From Deltaproteobacteria bacterium (lineage in GTDB: Bacteria; Desulfobacterota_B; Binatia; Bin18): a stretch of DNA of 23,946 nucleotides. The notes below the pieces were generated by a model. The model saw only the letters and a list, made by a program, of their open reading frames with translations. It made no database searches and was not told where the DNA came from. The position numbers and the translations under genes were made by a program. Location: positions 1 through 23,946 of the forward strand of contig JAAXHF010000549.1 in NCBI GenBank assembly GCA_012271025.1, given 5' to 3'. Below, piece after piece: positions 1 through 9,506 of this stretch (the first letter of the stretch is position 1; every line of letters starts with the position of its first letter).

Positions 1-94
1 CGCATGAAGCTTCTCTTCGTTCCCGCCAGTTCTGTTCCTTGCCGTGAGATGAAGCGCTTTTCGCACCGGAAAAAGTGATCCCACCGTATCAGAT
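1..94. other. Window edge, no supported gene
   Basis: An open frame runs from the left edge to a TGA at 76-78. It contains an ATG at 4 that would give only 24 residues, so it may be the end of an upstream gene or chance. I see no clear promoter or terminator here. The stretch just before the first supported gene is less GC-rich than the coding sequence that follows. Confidence 0.3.
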
Positions 95-480
95 ATGCGA
101 GCCTCGACCAGTCGGCCTCACCTGCCATTGCTCCGCTACAACAAATCTGAGATATACAAGCGCGTGTCTGTCCGGGAAAAACTGCGCCGCACCCTCAGCC
201 ATGCCTTCGCCCTGCCGGCCCATTCCGCGCCGCTGACGGCCGAGGAGCGCGCACTGCTGGAACACGTCGCCCAACGCCTCGCCCAGCGACGCCTGGAGGC
301 GCCGGCCATCCTGTTTCTGGAATCGGTCGGACCGCTCAATTTCATCGGCAGCCAGGTGTTGCACGGCCTGCGTCCGTTCCTGGAGCTGGTGTGCGACCCG
401 ACAGAGCTGGAACGCCTGGCCGTCCTGCTCGAACGCCGCGACAGCCTTGAGCAGCTCACCGCGCTGCTCTCCCACCGGGC

Positions 481-484
<4 letters not shown>
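95..484 (+). CDS. Small uncharacterised protein, first gene of the GlmL-like cluster
   Basis: Function unknown. It encodes a soluble protein of up to 129 residues with no signal peptide or membrane segment, mostly predicted helical with many Leu, Arg and Glu residues. A recognisable core lies at FLESVGPLNFIGSQVLHG (about residues 74-91). The start is uncertain: the ATG at 95 has no Shine-Dalgarno sequence, and the first 23 residues are encoded by less GC-rich DNA and look non-conserved. An in-frame GTG at 164 (protein starting SVREKLRR) is a good alternative and would give 106 residues. The TGA stop overlaps the ATG of the ATPase gene (ATGA at 481-484), so translation of the two is probably coupled. 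This suggests that the small protein works with the ATPase, perhaps as a partner or adaptor; that role is an inference from position only. Confidence 0.65.
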
Positions 485-2283
<1,799 letters not shown>

Positions 2284-2286
2284 GCC

Positions 2287-3444
2287 ATGGCCCACGCCTA
2301 TACCCCCGGCCTGCGTGTTGCGGCCGACACCACGCTTCGCAAGCAACGCCTGCTGCCCATCCCCGGCCAGGTTGTCGTCGCTCAGGGCGAGCGGGTCACA
2401 GCCCAAACCCAGCTGGCCCACACCGAACTGCCCGGCGCGGTCTACCCGGTCAACGTGGTCAACCGGCTCAGCATCGCGCCGGCCGAGGTTCACGCCTATC
2501 TGCGCAAACGAGAGGGCGAGACTATCGAAAAGGGCGAAGTCCTGGCCGAGAACACACCCTGGCTGCGGTGGTTGCAGACCCAGGTACGGTCTCCGGTCAG
2601 CGGCACGGTTGACAGCATCTCAACGGTCAGCGGCCAGGTCTTTTTGCGCGAGCCGCCCGAGGTCATTCGCCTGTCGGCCTATATCGACGGCACGGTCGTC
2701 GAGGTCATTCCCGGCCAGGGGGCGGTGCTTGAGACACGCTGTGCCCTGGTCCAGGCGATTTTCGGGCTGGGCGGAGAAACAACGGGACAGCTCAGCCGGG
2801 CTGTCTCGCGGCCGGATGAAATCCTGACCCCACAGCATCTACGACCGGAGCACGCCGGCCGGATCGTGATCGGTGGCGCGCTGGCCCAAGCCGACACCTT
2901 TGCCAGGGCCAGAGCCCTGGGGGTCCACGCCTTAGTCGTGGGCGGCGTCCATGACCAGGACCTGAAAGCGCTGCTGGGCTATGACCTGGGCGCGGCCATT
3001 ACCGGGACCGAACGGCTCGGCTTCAGCCTGCTGGTCACCGAGGGTTTTGGGTGCATCCCGATGGCCACCCGCAGCTTCGAGTTGCTGAGTGCCAAGGAGG
3101 GGCAGCCCGCGTCGTGCAGCGGGGCGACCCAGATTCGAGCCGGAGTGATGCGGCCCGAGGTCATTATTCCGCTCGGGCGGGAAGAGGCGGCCGGCGACGC
3201 GCCTGACCGCCGGACGATCAGGCCCTCGGGCATACACATCGGAGATATGGTGCGGATTATTCGGGAGCCCTACTTTGGTCTGCTGGCTCGGGTTCAGGCG
3301 CTGCCGGCCGAGTTGCAGCCCACCCCGACCGAGAGTCGGGTGCGGGTGCTGGTCGCCCGCCTGACCGACGGGCGGGAGGTGACGATTCCGCGGGCGAATG
3401 TGGAAGTTGTTGAGGGCCAGGGAGTGGCGTATGAGCGGCCATAA
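2287..3444 (+). CDS. Barrel-sandwich/KOW-like conserved protein next to the GlmL-like ATPase
   Basis: Function unknown; 385 residues with no signal peptide or membrane segment. Three parts can be seen. The N-terminal third contains a segment resembling a biotinyl-lipoyl or RnfC-type barrel-sandwich fold, with SPVSGTVDSIS (about residues 101-111) followed by a second half-repeat DGTVVEVIPGQGAVLETR. The middle has alternating beta and alpha elements such as GRIVIGGALAQADTFARARA and ALVVGGVHDQDLKALLGYD, and a later conserved-looking CSGATQIRAGVMRPEVI. The C-terminal part has an SH3/KOW-like stretch, GDMVRIIREPYFGLLARV, and ends in a beta-rich region with REVTIPRANVEVVE. The start ATG at 2287 is 3 bases after the ATPase stop. 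The end overlaps the next gene by 14 bases. Its position suggests a soluble scaffold or partner of the ATPase. Domain assignments are by eye and tentative. Confidence 0.75.
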   Translation: MAHAYTPGLRVAADTTLRKQRLLPIPGQVVVAQGERVTAQTQLAHTELPGAVYPVNVVNRLSIAPAEVHAYLRKREGETIEKGEVLAENTPWLRWLQTQVRSPVSGTVDSISTVSGQVFLREPPEVIRLSAYIDGTVVEVIPGQGAVLETRCALVQAIFGLGGETTGQLSRAVSRPDEILTPQHLRPEHAGRIVIGGALAQADTFARARALGVHALVVGGVHDQDLKALLGYDLGAAITGTERLGFSLLVTEGFGCIPMATRSFELLSAKEGQPASCSGATQIRAGVMRPEVIIPLGREEAAGDAPDRRTIRPSGIHIGDMVRIIREPYFGLLARVQALPAELQPTPTESRVRVLVARLTDGREVTIPRANVEVVEGQGVAYERP

Positions 3445-4657
3445 GCGGCTGTGCCGGCTAGTGGTTTGCTGGGCTGTCTTGGCGGCCGGGCCGGTCTTTG
3501 GCCAGGATATGGCGCTCGAGGCATTTGATACGCCGGGCGATGCCGGGGGCAGCGTTGTGCTGCGCTGGCAGGCGCTGCCGGCCGAAACGGCCGAGGCCAG
3601 CTATCAGGTGTTGCACGGCCAGCAGCCCGACGGTCCGTTCAGCCCCACTGTCGAGCTGGCCGCCACCAGCCACTACGAAACCGACCAAGCCGGCCCGTGG
3701 TGGGTGTGGGGTTCACCCCGGCCCGACTGGCACCGGCTGGAAGTCGAGCTGGAGAGCGACGGCACGGCGTTTTTCAGGCTCGTGCTGCTGGCAGGCCAGC
3801 ACCGTTTTGAGAGCCGGACGGTTTCAGCCACCCCCCGGGCCAACCTGTTTCGCTGGTCGAAACTCAACAATCTGATCCTGGTCCTGGCCTTTGGCGCGGC
3901 CGTGCTGGTGTCTATTCGCCGCGCCCGCAACAACCCGCATATCTTTCTGCGCCGCATCCCCGGTCTTGAGGCGGTCGAAGAGGCGGTCGGGCGAGCGACC
4001 GAGATGGGGCGACCGATCCTGTATCTGACCGGCAGCGGCGAACTGAACGGCGGCGGCGATCCGTCCAACCTGTCAACCATCGCCGCCACGGTTATTCTGG
4101 GCGAGGTGTCGAAGCGGGTGGCCAGCTATGGCGCCGAGCTGCGGGTTCCCCACCGCTCGGCGATCGTCATGGCCATCTGCCAGGAAATGGTCAAAGAAGC
4201 CTATCTGACGGCCGGCCGGCCGGACGCCTACACCGAAGAGACCAACTTCTTCATTACCCAGGACCAGTTTGCGTATACCGCAGCGGTCGACGGCATCATG
4301 CTGCGCGACAAACCTGCGGCCAACATCTTCATGGGCTATTACTACGCCGAATCCCTGCTGCTGGCCGAAACCGGGGCGTCGACCGGGGCAATCCAGATCG
4401 CCGGCACCGATGCCGACCATCAGCTGCCGTTTTTCATCACTACCTGCGACTATACCCTGATCGGCGAGGAACTGTACGCGGCCAGCGCTTACCTGTCCCG
4501 TGAGCCGGCCCTGGTCGGCACCCTGCGCAGCCAGGATCTGGGCAAGGCCGTGCTGCTGGGGGTCTTGCTGGTCGGCAGCCTGGCCCTCAGCCTGGGGGAG
4601 TTCAGTCCGCTGGCCGGGGTGGACATGCTGGTGCAGATCTTTTCGGATTTTCGGTAA
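3431..4657 (+). CDS. DUF6754-type membrane protein with signal peptide and Fn3-like domain
   Basis: Function unknown; 408 residues from the chosen start. The ATG at 3431 is preferred over an in-frame ATG at 3398 because it follows a purine-rich GGCCAGGGAG stretch and gives a clean signal peptide, with likely cleavage after GPVFG (residue 24). Next comes a roughly 110-residue beta domain resembling fibronectin type III (VVLRWQALP and SYQVLHG). A membrane segment follows at about 146-162, then a basic SIRRARN stop-transfer. The large conserved domain, about residues 165-380, matches what I know as DUF6754, including LYLTGSGELNGGGDPSNLST, ETNFFITQDQFAYTAAVDG and NIFMGYYYAESLLLAETGAS. A second hydrophobic segment (GKAVLLGVLLVGSLALSL) lies near the C-terminus. 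The charge pattern puts the Fn3-like domain outside and the DUF6754 domain in the cytoplasm. It overlaps the previous gene by 14 bases and precedes the next by 6. Confidence 0.8.
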   Translation: MSGHKRLCRLVVCWAVLAAGPVFGQDMALEAFDTPGDAGGSVVLRWQALPAETAEASYQVLHGQQPDGPFSPTVELAATSHYETDQAGPWWVWGSPRPDWHRLEVELESDGTAFFRLVLLAGQHRFESRTVSATPRANLFRWSKLNNLILVLAFGAAVLVSIRRARNNPHIFLRRIPGLEAVEEAVGRATEMGRPILYLTGSGELNGGGDPSNLSTIAATVILGEVSKRVASYGAELRVPHRSAIVMAICQEMVKEAYLTAGRPDAYTEETNFFITQDQFAYTAAVDGIMLRDKPAANIFMGYYYAESLLLAETGASTGAIQIAGTDADHQLPFFITTCDYTLIGEELYAASAYLSREPALVGTLRSQDLGKAVLLGVLLVGSLALSLGEFSPLAGVDMLVQIFSDFR

Positions 4658-4663
4658 AAGCGT

Positions 4664-5302
4664 ATGACCTTCTGGAAACGGACCCTGCCGCTGCTGATCG
4701 CCTTTGTGCTGGGACTGACCTTCACCGCTCAGTACTACATCCCCCACCCGGTCTCGGAGGCGTTGTTGACCGAAGCCTCGGTCTGGAACCAGATCATCGC
4801 CGGCTTTGCGATCATCCTCGGCGTCGGCAGCCTGCTGCGCGTCCACTACCTCAGGATCGCCCGCCAGGAGGCCGGCTGGGGCTATAGCGGCGTCCTGTTC
4901 GTGTCGATGCTGATCGTCCTCGGGGCCGGCCTGTGGTCCGGGGGCGTCTCCGAGGGCAGCCTGTTCGGCTGGTTGTACAGCTATGTCATCGTCGCCCTGC
5001 AGAGCACGATGTTCTCGCTGCTGGCCTTTTTTGTCGCCTCGGCGGCCTACCGCGCCTTTCGGGCTCGCAGCCTTGAGGCGAGCGTCCTGCTGCTGGCCGC
5101 CATCATCGTCATGGCCGGCCGGGTCCCGCTCGGCGAATATCTGCTGGCCGGCCTGGGCCAACTCTCGGACTGGATCATGCAGGTGCCCAACACCGCAGCA
5201 CAACGGGCCATCCTGATCGGTGTCAGCCTGGGCGGCATTGCGACCTCGATCAAGATTATTTTCGGCATTGAGCGGGCCTATCTGGGCGGAGAGGACGAGT
5301 AA
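4664..5302 (+). CDS. Polytopic inner-membrane protein, about 6 TM
   Basis: Function unknown; 212 residues and very hydrophobic. Likely membrane segments: LLIAFVLGLTFTAQYYI (about 11-27), QIIAGFAIILGVGSLL (43-58), GVLFVSMLIVLGAGLW (76-91), a long stretch around YVIVALQSTMFSLLAFFVAS (107-126), SVLLLAAIIVMAGRVPLG (140-157) and AILIGVSLGGIATSIKIIFG (184-203). The N-terminus (MTFWKR) is basic and probably cytoplasmic, and the C-terminus (YLGGEDE) is acidic. No catalytic motif is recognised. It lies in a run of genes spaced by 3 to 6 bases, so it is almost certainly cotranscribed with the GlmL-like ATPase and DUF6754 genes and probably contributes to the membrane part of the same complex. Confidence 0.8.
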   Translation: MTFWKRTLPLLIAFVLGLTFTAQYYIPHPVSEALLTEASVWNQIIAGFAIILGVGSLLRVHYLRIARQEAGWGYSGVLFVSMLIVLGAGLWSGGVSEGSLFGWLYSYVIVALQSTMFSLLAFFVASAAYRAFRARSLEASVLLLAAIIVMAGRVPLGEYLLAGLGQLSDWIMQVPNTAAQRAILIGVSLGGIATSIKIIFGIERAYLGGEDE

Positions 5303-5305
5303 CAC

Positions 5306-6154
5306 ATGCGAGACCTTGCCGACCGCATTCTCAGCCTCGACCGTCGCTTCATTTTCATCCTCATCGGTCTGGTCATCCTCATTCCGCTGCTCTACCCGAT
5401 TGGTCTGCCGGTCCGGGTCTCGGCCGAGGTGCAACGGGTGTATGACTATATCGAGCGTCTGCCCGAGGGCGCCAGGATAGTGATCTCGCTCGACTATGAC
5501 CCGGCCTCCAAACCGGAGTTGCAGCCGATGACGGTCGCCTTCCTGCGCCATGCCTTTCGCCGCAAGCTGCGCCTCATCGGTCTCACCCTGTGGCCGACCG
5601 GAACGAGCATGGCCGAGTCGGAGTTGACCCGGATTGGCCAGGAGTTTGGCAAGGTGTACGGCCAGGACTATGTGTTTCTGGGCTATGCGCCGGGTGAGGC
5701 CAACGCCATTCTCAGCATGGGTCAGGATCTGTATGCGGCCTTTCCGACCGATTACTATGGCACGCCGACACCCACGATTCCGGTCCTGAACGCGATTCGC
5801 AGCCTGCAAGATGTCGCGTATGTCTTCAGCCTGAGCGCCGGTTTTCCCGGCCTCGATACCTGGTACGTGTACGGCAAGGAGAAATACGGCTTTGAACTGG
5901 GCGGCGGGAGTGTGGCGGTCAGCGTGCCCAAGTTCTATCCGCTGCTCAATACCGGCCAGATCCAGGGCTTGCTGGGCGGCCTGCGGGGTGCGGCCGAGTA
6001 TGAAACCCTGCTCGACATGCCGGGCAAGGCGCGCGCCGGCATGGACGCCCAGTCGGCGACCCACTTTCTGATTATCGGGCTGATCGTGGTGTGCAACGGC
6101 CTGTATTTTCTGAGCGGCCGCGCCGGACGCAGGTCGGGGAGACGCGGGTCATGA
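5306..6154 (+). CDS. Two-TM protein with large external domain
   Basis: Function unknown; 282 residues. One membrane segment lies near the N-terminus (FIFILIGLVILIPLLYPIG, about residues 14-32) and one near the C-terminus (FLIIGLIVVCNGLYFL, about 253-268). A soluble domain of about 200 residues lies between them. Basic residues flank the outer sides of both segments (LSLDRR before the first, RAGRRSGRR after the second), which predicts both termini in the cytoplasm and the domain in the periplasm. The domain has alternating beta/alpha elements, including ARIVISLDYDPASKPELQP near 56-74, GQDYVFLGYAPGEANAILSM, and FSLSAGFPGLDTWYVYG. No catalytic signature is recognised. The ATG lies 3 bases after the previous stop, and the TGA overlaps the ATG of the next gene (ATGA at 6151-6154). 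This supports one operon and a joint membrane complex. Confidence 0.8.
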   Translation: MRDLADRILSLDRRFIFILIGLVILIPLLYPIGLPVRVSAEVQRVYDYIERLPEGARIVISLDYDPASKPELQPMTVAFLRHAFRRKLRLIGLTLWPTGTSMAESELTRIGQEFGKVYGQDYVFLGYAPGEANAILSMGQDLYAAFPTDYYGTPTPTIPVLNAIRSLQDVAYVFSLSAGFPGLDTWYVYGKEKYGFELGGGSVAVSVPKFYPLLNTGQIQGLLGGLRGAAEYETLLDMPGKARAGMDAQSATHFLIIGLIVVCNGLYFLSGRAGRRSGRRGS

Positions 6155-6909
6155 ATCCCCAGTCGGTCAGTAGCGAAATCCTGCTCGGCGCCTGGGCGGC
6201 CAGCCTGCTGAGTCTCTTCATCTACAGTTTTCTGTACAAGGACAACCCGCTGTTCAAGCTGGCCGAGCATATTTTTGTCGGTGTCTCGGTCGGCTATGTG
6301 CTGACCATTACCTATCACGAGGTGATGCTCAAAAAGCTGTACGTGCCGCTGGTCGAGCAGGCCGACTGGTTGTTACTGATCGCCGCCGGGCTGGGTCTGT
6401 TCATGCTGGCGCGTCTGGTGCCGGCCTGGGCCTGGCTGAGCCGGATTGCGTTTGCCTTTATCCTGGGCATCAGTTCGGGGGTGGCCATCCCCAGATTTCT
6501 GTCCTCGTTTGTCCTGCAACAGGTCCAGGGCACCCTCACACCGCTGGTGTCGGTCGGACCCGACGGCTGGGTGTTTGGTCTGGCCGAGTTGAACGCCGGC
6601 CTGATCCTGGTCGGGGTGGTGAGTGTGCTGTTCTATTTTTTCTTCTCGGTCGAGCACGGGCCGGGCACGCGGTATGTGGCGCGCACCGGCATGTACTTCC
6701 TGATGGTCTCCTTTGGCGCGGCCTTCGGCTATACGGTCATGGCCCGCATGTCGCTGCTGATCGGCCGCTTTGACGAGCTGTTGGGCTACGCCTCGCCCGC
6801 CTACGGCTATGCCAGCCCGATTGCGCTGGTCGGGGTGGTGGCCGGCCTGGTGTGGTGGGAACGTCGACGGGCCGGCCGTGGTTCGCGGGGGGACTATTCC
6901 GCGGGCTGA
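6151..6909 (+). CDS. Polytopic inner-membrane protein, about 7 TM, last gene of the cluster
   Basis: Function unknown; 252 residues from the ATG at 6151. That start is preferred over an in-frame ATG at 6091 because it forms an ATGA overlap with the upstream stop and removes a charged, unlikely N-terminal extension. About seven hydrophobic segments can be seen, for example [53 protein letters not shown], a segment around [49 protein letters not shown] and [14 protein letters not shown]. The C-terminal tail ([10 protein letters not shown]) is basic, hence probably cytoplasmic. It ends the plus-strand cluster and overlaps the tail-to-tail rplS gene by 16 bases, so the two transcripts converge and no terminator fits between them. 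Confidence 0.8.
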   Translation: MNPQSVSSEILLGAWAASLLSLFIYSFLYKDNPLFKLAEHIFVGVSVGYVLTITYHEVMLKKLYVPLVEQADWLLLIAAGLGLFMLARLVPAWAWLSRIAFAFILGISSGVAIPRFLSSFVLQQVQGTLTPLVSVGPDGWVFGLAELNAGLILVGVVSVLFYFFFSVEHGPGTRYVARTGMYFLMVSFGAAFGYTVMARMSLLIGRFDELLGYASPAYGYASPIALVGVVAGLVWWERRRAGRGSRGDYSAG

Positions 6910-7328
6910 GCCGCCTCAGGGCTGGCCGGCGCGGCCCGGGCTGCGGCTTTGGCCTTTTTCCCCTCAGACACGGGCCGCACGCGCTCGCCCTTCAGCCGGG
7001 CGGCCTTGCCCCGCAACCCGCGCAGGTAGTACAGCTTGGCCCGCCGGACCTTGCCGCGCACCGTCACCTCGATCCTGTCAATCCGCGGTGAGTGGCGGGG
7101 AAAGACGCGTTCGACGCCGACGCCGTAGGAAATTTTCCGAACGGTAAACGTCGCCCGGTTGCCGCTGTTGGCGTGGCTGATGACCACGCCCTCAAAGACC
7201 TGAATCCGTTCCTTATCGCCCTCGACGATTCTGGCGTGGACGCGAATCGTATCGCCAGGCTTGAAGTCGGGCAGGTCCGTTCTCAGCTGGCTGGCTTCAA
7301 GCCGATCAATACTCGTGCTCATGGCCAT
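6894..7328 (-). CDS. rplS: 50S ribosomal protein L19
   Basis: L19 lies at the interface of the 30S and 50S ribosomal subunits. The family signatures are clear: [49 protein letters not shown] and [19 protein letters not shown]. The start is placed at the ATG at 7328, which has AGAGGA just upstream; an ATG two codons later (7322) is possible. A longer in-frame reading from 7409 lacks L19 similarity. At 144 residues it exceeds the common length of about 115-120; the extra part is an Ala/Lys/Pro-rich C-terminal tail ([20 protein letters not shown]). It is the last gene of the minus-strand ffh-to-rplS operon and is separated from the methyltransferase gene by 231 bases, so it may have its own leader or promoter. 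Its 3' end overlaps the convergent membrane-protein gene by 16 bases. Confidence 0.97.
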   Translation of the reverse strand: MAMSTSIDRLEASQLRTDLPDFKPGDTIRVHARIVEGDKERIQVFEGVVISHANSGNRATFTVRKISYGVGVERVFPRHSPRIDRIEVTVRGKVRRAKLYYLRGLRGKAARLKGERVRPVSEGKKAKAAARAAPASPEAAQPAE

Positions 7329-7559
7329 GTTCCTCTCTGTGCGTCGCGGGCGGTCAGCACGGTGGGGCGAATCCGACGAACAGGGACCGGCCTGCCCGCC
7401 TTCGGTCAACCTCGTTCCTTATGCTCGCTGAACGCCGCTGGCTGAATGCCAAGCGCTAAGGTCGTCTCTCTCTAAGAGCCGGTTAGCTTAGCCTGCCCCT
7501 GTCGGTCGGTCAAGCGACCACACGCTGATGACCACATGGCAATACGAAGAGAGCAGCGT
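7329..7559 (-). other. 231-base gap upstream of rplS
   Basis: This is the longest gene-free stretch in the window. It could carry an L19 leader or internal promoter. I find no convincing -35/-10 pair and no hairpin followed by a T-run; only a short 5-bp inverted repeat at 7504-7519 (GGTCG/CGACC) is visible. No supported coding sequence lies within it. Confidence 0.4.
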
Positions 7560-8123
7560 TCAGTGTGGCGCCCCCAACAGGCGATCCAGGATAATCGCCG
7601 CTGCGGCCCGGACCGACAGGTGGTTATAGCCTCCCCTGCCGCGAATGGGCTCAAGAAAGTCGTCGGCCTGGTCCAGGACTGCTTCGGTCAGCCCCCAGCC
7701 GGTGCCGAGCAGGATCAACACCGGAGGGCCGGCCTGCTCAAGTCGGTGCCGCAGTGCGGCAAACGACAGCCGTGTGCCGCCGTCTCTGGCTGAGGTAGCG
7801 ATCAGCCGCGGTCGCTCCCCGGCCTCCTGCCGCACAGCCTCAAGGGTGTCCTCCAGACGTTGGCTCAGGGCAACAATTTCGAGCGCGTCTTTGCGGGTCG
7901 CGTTATAGGTGCTGCCGTAGCCAGCCTGCCAGTGATCGAGGATCTTTTCGGCCAGGGCGCGCAGGGTCGGAACCGGATTGACCACAAAGAAGCGCTTGAC
8001 GCCATAGGTTTTTGCCGAGCGAGAGATATCGTGGATATCCATATTGGTGATCGAGGTGGTGACCACCTTGCGCTCTTTGTCGTACACCGGGTGGTGGAGC
8101 AGGGCCAGGTATAGCTCAGCCAT
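7560..8123 (-). CDS. SPOUT-type RNA methyltransferase (PF09936 family) linked to trmD
   Basis: This is a SAM-dependent RNA methyltransferase of the family commonly found between trmD and rplS in deltaproteobacteria and Aquificales; its RNA target is not known to me. The N-terminus (AELYLALLHHPVYDKERKVV, then TSITNMDIHDISRSAKTYGV) matches the family start. The C-terminal ILLGTGWGLTEAVLDQADDF and YNHLSVRAAAAIILDRLLG form the trefoil-knot SAM-binding region. At 187 residues the protein is of normal family length. The ATG at 8123 has no obvious Shine-Dalgarno sequence. Instead, an exact 16-bp inverted repeat lies directly upstream, reaching back into the end of trmD. The gene follows trmD after 35 bases in the same operon. 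Translation may depend on readthrough or re-initiation by ribosomes finishing trmD, or on hairpin state; this is inference. Confidence 0.9.
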   Translation of the reverse strand: MAELYLALLHHPVYDKERKVVTTSITNMDIHDISRSAKTYGVKRFFVVNPVPTLRALAEKILDHWQAGYGSTYNATRKDALEIVALSQRLEDTLEAVRQEAGERPRLIATSARDGGTRLSFAALRHRLEQAGPPVLILLGTGWGLTEAVLDQADDFLEPIRGRGGYNHLSVRAAAAIILDRLLGAPH

Positions 8124-8130
8124 GTGTCAC

Positions 8131-8183
8131 AAAGAGTAAACGTGTCAACAACTTTGCTCTATTGGAGGACACGTTTACTCTTT
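8131..8183. repeat. Exact 16-bp inverted repeat at the trmD/methyltransferase junction
   Basis: The left arm AAAGAGTAAACGTGTC (8131-8146) is the exact reverse complement of the right arm at 8168-8183, with a 21-base loop. The right arm encodes the last codons of TrmD (within KSKRVL), and the loop holds its stop codon. The left arm ends seven bases before the methyltransferase ATG in the direction of transcription. The 3' arm is not followed by a T-run, so it is not a standard terminator. It could be an RNase processing site, a translation-control hairpin, or the remnant of a small inserted palindromic element. Confidence 0.9.
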
Positions 8184-8920
8184 TCACCAAAGGTGGGCGA
8201 TAATCCCTGCTCGGCCAACCAGCGCTTTTCTTCCAGGCTGAGGGGGGCCGTATCCAACAGCTCGGGGCGGCGCTCGCGAGTCCGCAGCAGCGCCTGACGG
8301 CGTCGCCAGCGGGCAATGTCGGCGTGATGGCCGGATAGCAGCACCTCGGGCACGCGCAGCCCCCTGAACTCCTCGGGCCGGGTATACTGGGGGTATTCCA
8401 GCAGTCCGGTGCTGAACGACTCGTCCTGGGTCGATTCTTGGCGACCGACCACCCCGGGGACGAGACGAGCGACCGCGTCGATGACGACCAGGGCGGCGAT
8501 TTCTCCGCCGCTCAACACATAGTCGCCGATTGACACTTCCTCATCGACCACCGTTCGGACTCGCTCATCGATCCCTTCATAGCGTCCGCACACCAGGACC
8601 AGAGTCTGTTCGGCAGCCAGCTGGCCGACCTTTTGCTGGGTCAGGGGCGTGCCTTGGGGGGATAACAGGAGACGTTTCGGCCGCTCCAGCCGACGCCCCA
8701 GCGCTTCGAGCGCGGCAAAGATCGGCTCGGGCTTCATGACCATGCCAGGGCCGCCGCCATACGGCGCAGCGTCGGTGGAACGGTGCTTGTCTGCTGTGTA
8801 GTCGCGCAGATTATGAACATGACAAGCCACCAGCCCCCGGTCTTGCGCCTTTTTTAGCAGGCTCACCGACAGCGGCGAGGCAAAGAATTCTGGAAAGATG
8901 GTCAGTACATGGAACTGCAT
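8159..8920 (-). CDS. trmD: tRNA (guanine-N1-)-methyltransferase TrmD
   Basis: TrmD methylates N1 of G37 in tRNAs with G at position 36, using SAM, and so prevents +1 frameshifting. From the ATG at 8920 ([13 protein letters not shown]) the protein has 253 residues. Family motifs are in order: [17 protein letters not shown] (50-66), [13 protein letters not shown] (84-96), [13 protein letters not shown] (109-121) and the knot region [19 protein letters not shown] (128-146). Next comes SQDESFS-like STQDESFS with the likely catalytic Asp167, then [15 protein letters not shown] longer in-frame reading from 8956 adds 12 residues that do not fit the family. It begins 7 bases after the rimM stop. The last residues ([10 protein letters not shown]) are encoded within one arm of a perfect inverted repeat. 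Confidence 0.97.
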   Translation of the reverse strand: MQFHVLTIFPEFFASPLSVSLLKKAQDRGLVACHVHNLRDYTADKHRSTDAAPYGGGPGMVMKPEPIFAALEALGRRLERPKRLLLSPQGTPLTQQKVGQLAAEQTLVLVCGRYEGIDERVRTVVDEEVSIGDYVLSGGEIAALVVIDAVARLVPGVVGRQESTQDESFSTGLLEYPQYTRPEEFRGLRVPEVLLSGHHADIARWRRRQALLRTRERRPELLDTAPLSLEEKRWLAEQGLSPTFGEKSKRVLQ

Positions 8921-8927
8921 AGCGCTC

Positions 8928-9506
8928 TCAGTCAAGCAGTCCGTCCAGAGGCTCAATCACCGCTTGTCGGCCGGGGATGTCAATGCTGCGGACGACTTCC
9001 TGGGTGACGGGAATCATGTACTCTTTCTTGCCCTGGCGCACAACCCAGACATCGTGTCCGCCGGAGAAGAAGACCTCCCGCAGCGTGCCGAGTTCTTGCC
9101 CAGCGGTAGTCAGGACAGTCAGCCCGACCACCTGATAGTAGTAGAACTCGCCATCCTGGAGCGGGGGGAGCTGGTGCTCGCCAACCGCAACCGTGCGGTC
9201 GCACAGAGCCTGGGCCTGCTCGCGTGAGACCACGCCCTCGAAGGCGACCAGCAGAAACGGGGGGCGGGGGCGCAGCCGGGTGATCCGCGCCGAGATCAGC
9301 TGCCCGGCGCGATCCTGAAGCTGAACCACCAGACCGGTTTTGAGGGTCGGACAGGGGAACGCGTAGGGCCGCAGACGGAGTTCTCCGCCTACGCCGTGAG
9401 TCTTGACCAGACGACCGAGCGGAACAAGGCAGTCAGCGCCCGGCGTGTCATTTTTCTTCGACGATTTCAAGGACAACTTTGCGGTTTGTCCGTGAGGCTG
9501 CGGCAT
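8928..9506 (-). CDS. rimM: 16S rRNA processing / 30S maturation protein RimM
   Basis: RimM assists assembly of the 30S head by binding ribosomal protein S19. The N-terminal domain begins with [20 protein letters not shown] (from residue 27), and a PRC-barrel C-terminal domain contains [36 protein letters not shown] and [18 protein letters not shown]. The start is unusual. No ATG, GTG or TTG lies between the khpA stop and the conserved region, so the reading frame must start inside khpA: at the ATG at 9506 (59-base overlap, no clear Shine-Dalgarno) or at TTG codons near 9473 or 9467. The extra N-terminal 26 residues are Lys/Ser-rich and not typical. It lies in the ffh-rpsP-khpA-rimM-trmD operon. 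Confidence 0.93.
   Translation of the reverse strand: MPQPHGQTAKLSLKSSKKNDTPGADCLVPLGRLVKTHGVGGELRLRPYAFPCPTLKTGLVVQLQDRAGQLISARITRLRPRPPFLLVAFEGVVSREQAQALCDRTVAVGEHQLPPLQDGEFYYYQVVGLTVLTTAGQELGTLREVFFSGGHDVWVVRQGKKEYMIPVTQEVVRSIDIPGRQAVIEPLDGLLD

Noticed and set aside
4073..6064. 663-codon open frame on the minus strand
   Set aside because: It runs antisense across three membrane-protein genes with clear hydrophobic segments; its own translation is low-complexity Gln/Asp/Arg.
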